64,000 bases of DNA from JAJFJD01 sp965228695 (GCA_965228695.1 CBDDIB010000002.1:2418001-2482000), one strand, 5' to 3'. Positions 1 to 9,440 are shown, counted from the stretch's first letter. Numbers and translations are program-made. The notes: generated by a model not told the origin, from the letters alone.

Positions 1-2
1 GC

Positions 3-1637
3 GAGCTAACGTCGGCGGAAATCGAGCGCACCATCGGCGACTACGTCACGTGCTGCGAGTTGGCGCGGGATGCCGGCTACGACGGCGTTGAGATCATGGG
101 ATCGGAAGGTTATCTGATCACCGAGTTCCTCTCGCCGCGGACGAACCACCGGGAAGACGAGTGGGGCGGCGCGCTGGAGAATCGGTTGCGTTTTCCGGCC
201 GAAATCGTGTGCCGGGTGCGGGAACGCCTGGGCGAGTCCTTTCTGATCCTGTTCCGCATTTCCGCATTGGATTTGGTCGAAGGCGGCATGACCGGGGCGG
301 AGACGCAGGCGTTGGCGCAGGCTGTTGAACGGTCGGGCGCGAACCTGTTGACCAACGGTATAGGCTGGCACGAGGCGCGCGTACCGACCATCGCGCAAAT
401 GGTGCCGCGCGGGGCCTTTGCCTGGGCAACGGCGAATATCCGGGAGGCCGTCGACATCCCGGTAGCGGCCAGCAACAGGATCAACACGCCGGAGACGGCG
501 GAGGCATTGATTGCCGATGGGACCGCCGACCTGGTTATGCTGGCGCGGCCGTTCCTGTCGGATGCGGATTTCGTGGCGAAGGCGGAACGCGGCGACCGGG
601 CGGGCTTGAACATTTGTATCGCTTGCAATCAGGCTTGCCTGGATCATTACTTCGTGGGCAAGCCGTCGACCTGCATGGTGAACCCGCGCGCCTGCAACGA
701 ATCGCTGTATTCGGTGACGCCGGCATCGGAAGGGAAACGCGTGGCGGTGGTCGGCGGCGGGCCGGGCGGGTTGGCCTGCGCGGCGACCGCAGCGGAACGC
801 GGTCATGATGTCGTGTTGTATGAGGCCGAGGAAGTGCTCGGCGGGCAGTTCAATCTCGCCAAGGTGATTCCGGGCAAGCAGGAATTCGCCGAATCCGTTG
901 CGTATTTCGAAGATCGCCTGCGCCGTGCGAGCGTCGAGATTCGAACCGGCACGCGCGTTGCCGCCGAAGACGTGGCCGCGGGCGGCTTTGATACGGTCGT
1001 GGTGGCGACCGGTGTCTTGCCGCGGCGTCCCGATATTAGTGGCCTGGATCACCCAAGCGTTGCCAGTTATGCCGACATCCTGTCGGGCAAGGCCGAGGCT
1101 GGGGATCGCGTGGTGATCGTCGGGGCGGGTGGAATCGGCTTCGATGTCGCGCTGTATCTGGCAGAGCGGGGCAGCCGATCGCACGTGGACGCCGAGGCGT
1201 TCGCGGCGGCCTGGGGGATCGACCGGTCGCTTACCGTCCCTGGCGGTCTTCGGGAACTGCCGCCGCATGCGGATGACCGCGGCATGCACCTCACCATGCT
1301 GCAGCGGAACGCTGGACGGTTCGGTACTAGCCTTGGCCGCTCGACTGGCTGGGTGCATCGCATGCTGCTCGGGCGGCACGGCGTCGAGACGGTCGGCGGC
1401 GTTACCTACCGCCACATCGACGACGATGGACTGCATGGCGATACGGACTCCGGCGCACAGTGCTTTCCGGCCGACACGATCGTGATTTGCGCCGGGCAGG
1501 AATCGCAGGGTGGACTGGCCGACGATCTATCCGGCCGCGGTGTAGAGATCCATAAAATCGGCGGTGCGAAGGACGCCGACGGGCTGGACGCAGTCCGCGC
1601 AATCGACGAAGGGTTTCAGCTCGCCTTGACGCTGTGA
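3..1637 (+). CDS. NADH:flavin oxidoreductase / 2,4-dienoyl-CoA reductase-like protein (5' end outside window)
   Basis: The reading frame is open from base 3, so the gene starts upstream of the window; 544 codons are visible. The family (E. coli FadH, about 670 residues) has an Old Yellow Enzyme barrel with FMN, a 4Fe-4S cluster and an FAD/NAD(P)H domain, and reduces unsaturated acyl-CoA or related substrates. The first visible third is the end of the barrel. A cysteine cluster at bases 615, 624, 636 and 672 (C-x2-C-x3-C-x11-C) binds the Fe-S centre. A Rossmann motif GGGPGG near base 754 and a second, GAGGIG, near base 1123 mark the FAD and NAD(P)H sites. About 130 residues appear to be missing at the N terminus. 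The exact substrate cannot be told, since this family has many paralogues in alphaproteobacteria. A convergent SDR follows. Confidence 0.85.
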   Translation, partial: ELTSAEIERTIGDYVTCCELARDAGYDGVEIMGSEGYLITEFLSPRTNHREDEWGGALENRLRFPAEIVCRVRERLGESFLILFRISALDLVEGGMTGAETQALAQAVERSGANLLTNGIGWHEARVPTIAQMVPRGAFAWATANIREAVDIPVAASNRINTPETAEALIADGTADLVMLARPFLSDADFVAKAERGDRAGLNICIACNQACLDHYFVGKPSTCMVNPRACNESLYSVTPASEGKRVAVVGGGPGGLACAATAAERGHDVVLYEAEEVLGGQFNLAKVIPGKQEFAESVAYFEDRLRRASVEIRTGTRVAAEDVAAGGFDTVVVATGVLPRRPDISGLDHPSVASYADILSGKAEAGDRVVIVGAGGIGFDVALYLAERGSRSHVDAEAFAAAWGIDRSLTVPGGLRELPPHADDRGMHLTMLQRNAGRFGTSLGRSTGWVHRMLLGRHGVETVGGVTYRHIDDDGLHGDTDSGAQCFPADTIVICAGQESQGGLADDLSGRGVEIHKIGGAKDADGLDAVRAIDEGFQLALTL

Positions 1638-1652
1638 GGGCCGAGTGCGGCG

Positions 1653-2426
1653 TTAGACAACGCGGATACCGCCGTCGACCGTGATCGTCTGCCCGGTAAG
1701 GAAGGAGCCTGCCTTGGTCGCCAACATGACGGCAACGCCGGCGATCTCCTCGGATTCCCCGATCCGGCGCAGCGGCGTCGTCGAAGTCCGTTTCTTCAGG
1801 TTATCCGGATCCTCCCACAGCGCGCGGGCGAAATCGGTTCGGATCAGGCCTGGGGCGATCGCATTGGCGCGCACGTTGTGCGGTCCGTACTCCACCGCCA
1901 GGACTCGGGCGAGCTGCATGTCTGCGGCTTTGGAAATGCCGTAGGCGCCCAGACTCGGGCTGCCTTTGAACCCGCCGATCGACGATACGATGATGATCGA
2001 GCCGTCCTGCCGGTCGACCATCTGCGGCACCACCATGTTGCAGAGCCAGAAATTGCTCTTGATGTTGCAGTCCATGATGCGGTCGAAGGCCTCGTCGGGG
2101 ATATCCTTCGAGGGGCCGAAATAGGGGTTCACCGCGGCATTGCACACCAGCACGTCGATCTTTCCGAAGGTCTCCGTGCTGCGGTCGACGAGTTGCTGAA
2201 GCTGATCCTTGTGCCCGATATGGCAGGGAATGGCGACCGCCTTGTTGCCTTTCTTGGCCCAATTCTCGTTGATGTCGGTGGCGACGGCATCGCAGGCGTC
2301 GGCCTTGCGTGAGGAGATGACCACATTCGCGCCGTGTTCGGCCATGCGTTCCGCAATGGCTTTGCCTATGCCCTTCGTGGAACCGGTGATGACGGCCGTC
2401 ATGCCGTCCATTTCGAACAGGGTCAT
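1653..2426 (-). CDS. SDR family oxidoreductase
   Basis: Classical short-chain dehydrogenase of 257 residues. The cofactor motif TGSTKGIG lies near residue 15, the NAA(V) motif near residue 96, and the catalytic Ser (VSSIGG) and Tyr-Lys (YGISK) near residues 148 and 162. The C terminus carries the usual TVDGG. Cytosolic NAD(P)-dependent oxidoreductase; the substrate is unknown. The ATG is preceded by GGAGG at good spacing, which supports the start. It converges with the flavin oxidoreductase at 1637, and the lipoprotein gene at 2491 lies just upstream on the same strand. Its closeness to a dienoyl-CoA reductase-like gene suggests, but does not prove, a role in fatty-acid or xenobiotic catabolism. 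Confidence 0.88.
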   Translation of the reverse strand: MTLFEMDGMTAVITGSTKGIGKAIAERMAEHGANVVISSRKADACDAVATDINENWAKKGNKAVAIPCHIGHKDQLQQLVDRSTETFGKIDVLVCNAAVNPYFGPSKDIPDEAFDRIMDCNIKSNFWLCNMVVPQMVDRQDGSIIIVSSIGGFKGSPSLGAYGISKAADMQLARVLAVEYGPHNVRANAIAPGLIRTDFARALWEDPDNLKKRTSTTPLRRIGESEEIAGVAVMLATKAGSFLTGQTITVDGGIRVV

Positions 2427-2490
2427 CGCTACCTCCGCATGTCTTGTCGTTTGTCGTGCCGGCCGGACGGCCGGGCTTGTCCTCGCGGTA

Positions 2491-3099
2491 CTATTGACGT
2501 TTCGGGCCGCCGCGCAAGTCCAGCGCCTTGACCACCCGTTCGGCGGCGTCGGCCGACAAGGTTTCGCCGGGCGGGTTGCAATAATATCCTGCTACCGTCG
2601 CATAGCGGCTGCCGTCCGTGATCGATGCGTTGCCGGTCCAGCGTTGAACGAACAGCACGCAGGCCGCCGTGCCGATTGCCGCGCGCTGCCAGTCGGCGTC
2701 GCCCAATGCATTTTCGGTTTGCCGCACTTCGCCGAAGGCGGGTGTCTTGCCGCGAAGCTGTGGCCACAGGTCGAAGGATGCGGCCGGATCGGTCGGATCG
2801 GCCAGTGGCGGGCCGGCCTTGGCTTCGCTCAACAACAGTCCGGCTTCCCCGTCTTTGAAGGTTTTCCCGGTCCATTGCGCGGTTTCTTCGAGATACTCGC
2901 CATTGTTGCTGGCGTAGAGATTGAACCGGCCGGGAGAGGGCAGTGTCGACACCGGGAAATCAAAGCGGGACTCGGATGCGGAAATGGGCGTTATGCGCCC
3001 CTCCGGACGCAGCGGATCGGATGTCGTGCAGCCGTTGACCGCGATGACGAGGCTGAAAGTCAGCATGCGGCAAATCGATGCGAGACGTTTAAATTCCAT
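2491..3099 (-). CDS. putative lipoprotein, unknown function
   Basis: A 202-residue protein that I do not recognise. It opens with a basic segment, a hydrophobic stretch (residues 13-22) and VNGC, a plausible lipobox with Cys24 as the lipidated residue, so it is probably anchored in an envelope membrane facing the periplasm. The rest is soluble, with two further Cys in the last third (in TAACVLF and YYCNPP) that could form a disulfide. No catalytic motif is visible. It ends 64 bases upstream of the SDR gene on the same strand, so the two could be co-transcribed. The frame is long and has normal codon use, so it is likely real. Confidence 0.6.
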   Translation of the reverse strand: MEFKRLASICRMLTFSLVIAVNGCTTSDPLRPEGRITPISASESRFDFPVSTLPSPGRFNLYASNNGEYLEETAQWTGKTFKDGEAGLLLSEAKAGPPLADPTDPAASFDLWPQLRGKTPAFGEVRQTENALGDADWQRAAIGTAACVLFVQRWTGNASITDGSRYATVAGYYCNPPGETLSADAAERVVKALDLRGGPKRQ

Positions 3100-3352
3100 G
3101 GGTTCTCCGAGGCGGCGGCATCAATCATAGTGAAGACGCCGCGCCATCATACCGTATCTGACCGCATTCCTTGCCCGAATCTCGCCGGGCCAATACAGTC
3201 GGGCCAGAAAAAGCTGGCGAGCTGGGGGAAACGGCGAAATGTCGATCGAGGTGTGGGAATACAAGGCGGCCGGACGGTCTATCGACGATAGCGCCGGCGG
3301 CGGGGTACGTCGCCCGTATTGGTGCGCGGACCGACCCTAGGATACGGCTCAG

Positions 3353-4204
3353 ATGTCCCAGGCGCATATTGTTGTCATCGGCAATCAGAAGGGCGGGTCG
3401 GGCAAGTCGACGACCGCCATGCATCTTATCGTCAGCCTGTTGAACCGCGGTTACTCCGTCGGCAGCGTCGATCTCGACGACCCGCAGGCGACGCTGAGCC
3501 GGTATCTGGAGAATCGCCGCAATTTCATGGGGTCGGCGGACATGATCCTGTCGATGCCGGAACATCACACCCTGACACGCAGCTTCTATGACAATCGGGC
3601 GCTGGCCCACGGCGACGAACTCTCCCGGCTCGACTCGTGCGTTCAGAGCCTTGCCGCGACAAACGATTTTATCGTGATCGACACGCCCGGCAGCGACAGC
3701 CACCTCTCGCAGGTCGGGCACAGCTATGCCGATACTCTGGTGACGCCGATGAATGACAGTTTCATCGACCTCGATTTGCTGGCCAAGGTCGATCCGGAAA
3801 CGCATGAGGTCATTCGGCCCAGCGGCTATGCCGAGATGGTCTGGGAACAGAAGAAGGCGCGGGCGATCCGCGACGGCGGGCAGGTCGATTGGATCGTCAT
3901 GCGGAATCGTTTGTCGACCATCGGGTCCCGCAATACGCGGGCGATGGAAGAAGTGCTCGCGGCCTTGTCCAAGCGGATCGGGTTCCGGATCGCGCCGGGC
4001 TTCGGAGAGCGGGTCATTTTTAGGGAATTATTCCTGAAAGGGCTGACGCTGCTGGATCTCCGCAATCCCGAATCGGGTATTCGCATGAACATGTCGCATG
4101 TGGCGGCCCGCCAGGAAGTGCGCGCGTTGCTCACGACGATCGGATTGGATGCGCCAAACAATTATGCCGATGTGGCTGCGGGTTCTGGAACTCACCCCCT
4201 GTAA
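3353..4204 (+). CDS. mipZ: division plane positioning ATPase MipZ
   Basis: A 283-residue ParA/MinD-type P-loop ATPase matching MipZ, which in alphaproteobacteria forms a gradient away from pole-bound ParB and inhibits FtsZ polymerisation, confining the division ring to midcell. Visible features are a deviant Walker A (KGGSGKST, residues 13-20), Walker A' VDLDD (39-43) and Walker B IDTPG (109-113). The sequence NRRNF after the switch region and EQKKARA near residue 165 fit MipZ rather than ParA or MinD. The length is typical. The start is ATG with a weak upstream AGGA. It is the first gene of a run with the VWA protein (18-base gap) and the J-domain protein. Confidence 0.93.
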   Translation: MSQAHIVVIGNQKGGSGKSTTAMHLIVSLLNRGYSVGSVDLDDPQATLSRYLENRRNFMGSADMILSMPEHHTLTRSFYDNRALAHGDELSRLDSCVQSLAATNDFIVIDTPGSDSHLSQVGHSYADTLVTPMNDSFIDLDLLAKVDPETHEVIRPSGYAEMVWEQKKARAIRDGGQVDWIVMRNRLSTIGSRNTRAMEEVLAALSKRIGFRIAPGFGERVIFRELFLKGLTLLDLRNPESGIRMNMSHVAARQEVRALLTTIGLDAPNNYADVAAGSGTHPL

Positions 4205-4222
4205 GACCCTATATGATGAGGT

Positions 4223-4927
4223 ATGAGCAAACTGCCCAAAGCCTCGTCCAAGACCGATGTCGCGGATTTCCTGAATAAGGTTGCGACCACGGCCACGGCC
4301 AAACCGGCCGGCCAGCGCGGCCGGTTGATTTTTGCGATGGACGCCACGGCCAGCCGCGAGCCGAGCTGGGATCAGGCCTGCCAGATCCAGGGTGAGATGT
4401 TCACCGAAACGGCGGCGCTGGGTGGTCTTGAGGTGCAGCTTCTGTACTACCGGGGTTTCGGCGAATGCCGGGCGAGCCGCTGGGCGGCGAGCGCCGCCGA
4501 CCTGCTGCGGTTGATGACAAGCGTGCGCTGCCTCGGCGGGCAGACCCAGATCCGAAAGGTGCTGCGGCACGCCAAGAAGGAAAGCGAGAAGCAAAAGGTT
4601 GATGCCATGGTGTTCGTCGGCGACGCGATGGAGGAGGATATCGATGAAGTCTGCCACAACGCGGGCGAACTCGGTCTCCTGGGCGTGCCGGTCTTCGTGT
4701 TCCAGGAAGGCAACGATCCGCTGGTCCGGCGCTGTTTCGAGCAGATCGCCCGGCTGACCGGCGGCGCCTATTGTCCGTTCGATGCCGCCAGCGCCCAACA
4801 GTTGCGGGACCTGTTGGCGGCTGTTGCCGTTTACGCCGCCGGCGGGCGCCAGGCGCTGCTGGACTACGGCGAGAAACAGGGCGGTGCGGCGCTCCAACTC
4901 ACGCATCAACTCGGTGGCAAGACCTAG
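4223..4927 (+). CDS. von Willebrand factor type A-like protein, unknown function
   Basis: A 234-residue soluble protein with a VWA-like fold. MIDAS-type metal-site residues are visible as DATAS near residue 40 (Thr in place of the first Ser of the usual DxSxS), GGQTQ near residue 109 and VGDAMEE near residue 134. There is no signal peptide or membrane segment, so it is probably cytosolic. A GAGG sits just before the ATG. It lies 18 bases after mipZ and 5 bases before the J-domain gene, strongly suggesting one operon. The role is unknown; VWA proteins usually scaffold metal-dependent protein contacts. Because of the linkage I infer some connection with cell division or chaperone recruitment, but nothing in the sequence proves it. 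Confidence 0.75.
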   Translation: MSKLPKASSKTDVADFLNKVATTATAKPAGQRGRLIFAMDATASREPSWDQACQIQGEMFTETAALGGLEVQLLYYRGFGECRASRWAASAADLLRLMTSVRCLGGQTQIRKVLRHAKKESEKQKVDAMVFVGDAMEEDIDEVCHNAGELGLLGVPVFVFQEGNDPLVRRCFEQIARLTGGAYCPFDAASAQQLRDLLAAVAVYAAGGRQALLDYGEKQGGAALQLTHQLGGKT

Positions 4928-4932
4928 ACGAT

Positions 4933-5655
4933 ATGCCGTGGCTGCTCATCACCCTGGGTGCGATAATCGGCGGCGCGCTGTTTTTGCGGTGGTTCGTCAG
5001 GGCGGACCCGCGCGCCGTGCTGCGGGCTTTGCGGTGGATCGGCATCAGCCTTGCGGTCGTGTTCCTGGTGGCGATGGTGGTGACCGGCCGTTTTCACTTC
5101 CTGTTCGCCGCCTTGGCCTTTCTCATTCCCTGGCTCACCCGGTTCCGGCGGATGCGGACGGCCTTCAAAGCCGCGCGCGGGCCGCGGGAAGGGCAGATGT
5201 CCGAAGTGCGGACCCGCTTCGTCACCATGCAGTTGAACCATGACACCGGCGAGATGGAAGGCCTGGTGCAGGAAGGGGCGCATGCCGGGCGTCAACTGGC
5301 GGATTTGGACCTCGATGGCGTTCTCGCCGTATATCGGGAAGCGCTGGCGGCGGACGAGCAGTCGGCCCAGGTGCTTCAGGCCTATTTGGACCGGATGCAC
5401 GACGCGTCCTGGCGGGATCGGATGGGAGGAAATGCCGGCGGCGGCGCCGATGCCGGAAGCGCGCCGGGATCGACCGGCCCGATGTCTTACAATGAAGCGC
5501 TTGATATCCTCGGACTATCTTCCAATCCTTCCGAAGAGGACATTAAGTTTGCGCATCGTCAATTGATGCAGAAATTCCATCCCGACCGGGGCGGGTCGGA
5601 CTATTTGGCCGCCCGGATTAACGAGGCGAAAGAGGTACTACTTGGTGACCGGTAG
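4933..5655 (+). CDS. membrane-anchored J-domain (DnaJ-like) protein
   Basis: A 240-residue protein with two hydrophobic segments near the N terminus (residues 3-17 and 36-66), a charged middle, a Gly/Ala-rich linker and a C-terminal J domain (about residues 180-240) containing the HPD tripeptide that stimulates DnaK ATPase. This layout resembles Tim14/Pam18 or DjlA-type co-chaperones placed at the inner membrane. I chose the ATG at 4933 because it directly follows the VWA stop and begins a membrane segment; the frame is open further upstream, but that part is a shadow of the VWA gene. The likely role is recruiting DnaK to a membrane client; the client is unknown. Confidence 0.82.
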   Translation: MPWLLITLGAIIGGALFLRWFVRADPRAVLRALRWIGISLAVVFLVAMVVTGRFHFLFAALAFLIPWLTRFRRMRTAFKAARGPREGQMSEVRTRFVTMQLNHDTGEMEGLVQEGAHAGRQLADLDLDGVLAVYREALAADEQSAQVLQAYLDRMHDASWRDRMGGNAGGGADAGSAPGSTGPMSYNEALDILGLSSNPSEEDIKFAHRQLMQKFHPDRGGSDYLAARINEAKEVLLGDR

Positions 5656-5752
5656 TATCCAATCGGTGGCGGTTGCGCGCCCTATGGGCTTATGGCACAT
5701 AGGCCAGAACAGCGGCCCTATTTGGCCCTAAATTGCGAATTTGAACGTCGGA

Positions 5753-6628
5753 ATGACCCAAAAAGTACGAAAAGCGATTTTCCCGGTCGGCGGATTGGGG
5801 ACCCGGTTCCTGCCGGCTACTAAGGCCTTGCCGAAAGAGATGCTGCCGGTCGTCGATAAGCCTTTAATACAATATGCGGTTGAAGAAGCTGCGGCCGCCG
5901 GCATCGAAGAGTTCATTTTCGTCACCGGACGCGGCAAATATGCCATCGAAGACCATTTCGACGTGTCCTATGAGCTTGACCAGACACTGTCCGAAAGGGG
6001 CAAAACGGACCTGCTCGATATGATGCACGGTTGGCTGCCCAAGCCGGGGCAGATCGCCTATACGCGGCAGATGCAGCCCTTGGGGCTGGGCCACGCGGTG
6101 TGGTGCGCCCGTGATTTCGTCGCCGATGAACCCTTTGCGGTGCTGCTGGCCGACGATCTCGTGATGGCCGACACGCCCTGTTTGAAACAGCTTATCGATA
6201 TACACGCGGAAACCAACGGCAGCGTGGTCGCGGTCATGGATGTCCCGAGCGAGCATACGGATCGTTACGGAATCTTAGACATTGAGAGCGACGATGGCCG
6301 TCTGGCGTCGGTCAAGGGGCTGGTGGAGAAACCGGCCCCGGCGGTTGCGCCGTCCACCCTGTCGATCATCGGCCGTTATGTTCTGCGTCCCGAGGTCTTC
6401 GAGCACCTGAATAAGCAAGAACAGGGGGCGGGCGGTGAGATCCAACTGACCGATGCGATGGCCACGATGATCGGCGATTCGCCGTTCCACGGCCTGCGGT
6501 TCGAGGGTCGCCGGTTCGACTGCGGCGATAAGGTTGGGTTTTTGGAAGCGAACATCGCTTTTGCGCTTGCGCGGAGCGATTTAGGAGAGTCCGTTCAAGA
6601 CGTGTTGTCGCGGTATACGGGCGAATAA
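5753..6628 (+). CDS. galU: UTP--glucose-1-phosphate uridylyltransferase
   Basis: Makes UDP-glucose from UTP and glucose-1-phosphate in the cytosol. The 291-residue sequence shows the nucleotidyltransferase signature GGLGTRFLPATK (residues 13-24), the KEMLPVVDKP segment and the LADDL motif around residue 138, all typical of bacterial GalU. The length is normal. I prefer the ATG at 5753; a TTG at 5741 in the same frame would add four residues. The product feeds the UDP-glucose dehydrogenase encoded next (84-base gap), and the mutase downstream can supply the hexose-1-phosphate, so the three genes form a nucleotide-sugar supply block for surface polysaccharide. Confidence 0.96.
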   Translation: MTQKVRKAIFPVGGLGTRFLPATKALPKEMLPVVDKPLIQYAVEEAAAAGIEEFIFVTGRGKYAIEDHFDVSYELDQTLSERGKTDLLDMMHGWLPKPGQIAYTRQMQPLGLGHAVWCARDFVADEPFAVLLADDLVMADTPCLKQLIDIHAETNGSVVAVMDVPSEHTDRYGILDIESDDGRLASVKGLVEKPAPAVAPSTLSIIGRYVLRPEVFEHLNKQEQGAGGEIQLTDAMATMIGDSPFHGLRFEGRRFDCGDKVGFLEANIAFALARSDLGESVQDVLSRYTGE

Positions 6629-6711
6629 CTTACGAGTAGGGCCGCCGGTGGCCTCCGCGCAGACGCGCATTGGAGCTCCGCGCGGGTTTCCTCTGTCCAA
6701 GGGATATTTTC

Positions 6712-8055
6712 ATGCGAATTGCAATGATTGGTACCGGGTATGTCGGGCTTGTATCCGGCGCGTGCTTCTCGGAGTTCGGGATCGACGTGACCTGCGTCGA
6801 TATGGATGAGACAAAGATCAAGCGGCTGCAGAATGGTGAAGTGCCAATCTATGAACCCGGCCTCGATGACCTGGTGAAGGTCAATTCCGACGCCGGCCGG
6901 CTGACCTTTACTACGGACCTCAAGGCCGCGGTGGAGCCGGCGGATGCCGTGTTCATCGCAGTCGGTACGCCGAGCCGCCGCGGTGACGGCCATGCCGATC
7001 TAAGCTTCGTGTACGAGGCCGCCCGGCAAATCGCCGTGGCGCTCGACGGGTATACCGTGATCGTGACCAAGTCGACGGTTCCGGTGGGCACCGGTAAAGA
7101 AGTTGACCGGATCATCCGCGAGGTCCGCCCCGATGCGGATATCGACGTGGTGTCGAACCCGGAATTCTTGCGGGAAGGAGCGGCGATCGAGGACTTCATG
7201 CGCCCCGACCGCGTCGTGATCGGTACTAAGAGCGAGCGGGCCCAGGAGGTCATGCGTGCGCTCTACCGGCCGCTCTCCTTGATCGAAACCCCGATCCTGT
7301 TCACCAAGCGGGAGACGGCGGAACTGGTCAAATACGCGACCAACGCCTTCCTGGCGACCAAGATCACCTTCATCAACGAAGTGGCGGACCTGTGCGAACA
7401 GGTCGGCGCGGATGTCCACGACGTGGCGCGCGGCATCGGCTTGGATGGCCGCATCGGGCGCAAGTTCCTGCATCCCGGGCCGGGCTATGGCGGGTCTTGC
7501 TTCCCCAAGGATACCTTGGCGTTGGTGCGGACGGCGCAGGACGCCGGTGTGCCGATGCGGATCGTCGATTCGGTTGTGACGGTGAACGACGAACGGAAGA
7601 AGGCGATGGCGGATCGGATTCTCTCCGCCTGTGCGGGCGACGTGAAGGGCAAAACGGTCAGTATGCTGGGACTCACCTTCAAGCCGAACACCGACGATAT
7701 GCGGGAAAGCCCGAGCATCGACATTATCTCGGCGCTGCAGGAAAAGGGCGCCCGGGTGCGGGTCTACGATCCGGCCGGCATGGATGAGGCCAAGAAGATC
7801 ATTTCCGGTGTCGACTGGTGTCCCGATGCCTATGAGGCGATCAAGGGGTCTGACGTGATCGCGCTGGTGACGGAATGGAACGAATTCCGGTCCCTCAACC
7901 TCGACCGCGTAAAAGATCTCATGTCGGCGCCGGTCATGGTCGATCTTCGCAATGTCTACAATCCCGATGAAATGATCGCGAAAGGCTTCGACTATCACTC
8001 GATCGGCCGTCCGACGGGGGATGATGTCGAGGTGAAACAGGAGCGATCGGCCTGA
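6712..8055 (+). CDS. UDP-glucose 6-dehydrogenase
   Basis: Oxidises UDP-glucose to UDP-glucuronate with two NAD+ per turnover. It has 447 residues from the ATG at 6712, which follows AAGGGA at suitable spacing; the frame is open 42 bases further up but that has no support. An N-terminal Rossmann motif GTGYVG is at residues 7-12. The catalytic Cys is residue 263 in GGSCFPKD, and the C-terminal UDP-binding domain has the TFKPNTDDMRES segment. The stop codon overlaps the start of the next gene by one base (TGATG), indicating translational coupling with the mutase. Confidence 0.95.
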   Translation: MRIAMIGTGYVGLVSGACFSEFGIDVTCVDMDETKIKRLQNGEVPIYEPGLDDLVKVNSDAGRLTFTTDLKAAVEPADAVFIAVGTPSRRGDGHADLSFVYEAARQIAVALDGYTVIVTKSTVPVGTGKEVDRIIREVRPDADIDVVSNPEFLREGAAIEDFMRPDRVVIGTKSERAQEVMRALYRPLSLIETPILFTKRETAELVKYATNAFLATKITFINEVADLCEQVGADVHDVARGIGLDGRIGRKFLHPGPGYGGSCFPKDTLALVRTAQDAGVPMRIVDSVVTVNDERKKAMADRILSACAGDVKGKTVSMLGLTFKPNTDDMRESPSIDIISALQEKGARVRVYDPAGMDEAKKIISGVDWCPDAYEAIKGSDVIALVTEWNEFRSLNLDRVKDLMSAPVMVDLRNVYNPDEMIAKGFDYHSIGRPTGDDVEVKQERSA

Positions 8056-9440
8056 TGCTTACGGGGCATACGTTCAATTCGACGATCCTTCGCGAATACG
8101 ATATTCGCGGGATTGTCGGCGAGACGCTTACCAAAGAAGACGCCTTGGCGTTGGGCCGGACGTTCGGCAGCACCGTTCGCGACAACGGGGGATCCAGCGT
8201 CGTGGTCTGCTTCGACGGCCGCCTGAGTTCGCCGGAGTTGTCGGAATTCCTGATCAAGGGGTTGATATCGACTGGGATAAACGTCACGCGGATCGGTCTT
8301 GGCCCGACGCCGATGCTGTATTACGCGGCGCGGACGCTCGGCACCGACGGCGGGATCATGGTCACGGGATCGCATAATCCGTCGCATTTCAACGGTTTCA
8401 AGATGGTGATGGGCAAGGCGCCGTTTTGGGGCGATGCCATCCAGCAGCTTGGCAAACGCGCGGCCGGTGCCGAATGGCATGCCGGTGAAGGGACCGTCAC
8501 CGATCTCGACATCTCCGGCGAGTATATCGACCGGGTCCGTCAGGATTACCGGGCTGAGCGCGGTCTCAAGGTGGCCTGGGACGGTGGCAACGGCGCGGCT
8601 GCCGATATTATGGCGCGCCTGACCGAAGTGCTGCCGGGCGACCACGTCCTGTTGAACGAGGTTGTGGACGGCACGTTCCCGGCGCATCACCCGGATCCGA
8701 CCGTGGAGGAAAACCTGGTTCAGCTTCAAGAGGCGGTCAAAGCGGATAAATGCGACCTCGGCGTCGCCTTCGACGGTGACGGCGACCGGATTGGGGTTGT
8801 CGATGGCCAGGGCCGGGTGCTCTGGGGCGATCAAATCCTGACGGTTCTTGCGCGCGACCTTATCGAGCGGGTGCCGGGCGCGACGATCATCGCCGACGTC
8901 AAGGCGAGTGACGTGCTGTTCGACGAGGTCGCCCGGCTCGGCGGCAATCCGGTGATGAGCCCGACGGGCCATTCGATCATCAAATCGAAGATGGTTGAGC
9001 TGGATGCGGCGCTGGCCGGTGAGATGAGCGGCCATATCTTCTTCGGCGACGGCTATTACGGATACGACGACGCATTATACGCCGCAGTGCGGCTGATCGA
9101 CATTGTCGCCCGATCCGGCCAAACCATGTCGGCCATTCGGGATTCACTGCCGTCCGTGCTGAACACGCCGGAAATCCGATTGGAGGTTCCCGAAGAGAAC
9201 AAGTTTCCGCTGGTGGAGGAAATCCGCGAGCGGTTGCTGTCGAGCGATCGGGAGAATGTTTCCACCCTGGACGGTATCCGCGTTAAGACCCCCGATGGAT
9301 GGTGGCTGCTGCGGGCGTCGAACACGCAGAATGTGCTGGTAATTCGCTGTGAATCGTCGAGCGAGGAAGGGCTGGACCGGGTCAAGGCCACGGTCTCCGA
9401 TCATCTACGTCAAAGCGGCTTGGAACCGCCGGCGATGTAG
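8055..9440 (+). CDS. phosphomannomutase/phosphoglucomutase
   Basis: Alpha-D-phosphohexomutase of 461 residues that interconverts hexose 6- and 1-phosphates, supplying mannose-1-P or glucose-1-P for nucleotide sugars. The phosphoserine loop TGSHNP places the phospho-Ser at residue 106; the metal loop DGDGDR is near residue 239; the sugar loop GEMSGH is near residue 323; and the C-terminal phosphate loop RASNTQN is present. This is the AlgC/ManB-like bifunctional type. It is translationally coupled to the dehydrogenase. Its stop codon directly abuts the stop codon of the convergent carboxypeptidase gene, with no intergenic base. Confidence 0.94.
   Translation: MLTGHTFNSTILREYDIRGIVGETLTKEDALALGRTFGSTVRDNGGSSVVVCFDGRLSSPELSEFLIKGLISTGINVTRIGLGPTPMLYYAARTLGTDGGIMVTGSHNPSHFNGFKMVMGKAPFWGDAIQQLGKRAAGAEWHAGEGTVTDLDISGEYIDRVRQDYRAERGLKVAWDGGNGAAADIMARLTEVLPGDHVLLNEVVDGTFPAHHPDPTVEENLVQLQEAVKADKCDLGVAFDGDGDRIGVVDGQGRVLWGDQILTVLARDLIERVPGATIIADVKASDVLFDEVARLGGNPVMSPTGHSIIKSKMVELDAALAGEMSGHIFFGDGYYGYDDALYAAVRLIDIVARSGQTMSAIRDSLPSVLNTPEIRLEVPEENKFPLVEEIRERLLSSDRENVSTLDGIRVKTPDGWWLLRASNTQNVLVIRCESSSEEGLDRVKATVSDHLRQSGLEPPAM

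Noticed and set aside
3125..3805. 226-residue minus-strand frame opposite mipZ
   Set aside because: It is the antisense shadow of a strongly conserved gene; its protein has no recognisable domain.
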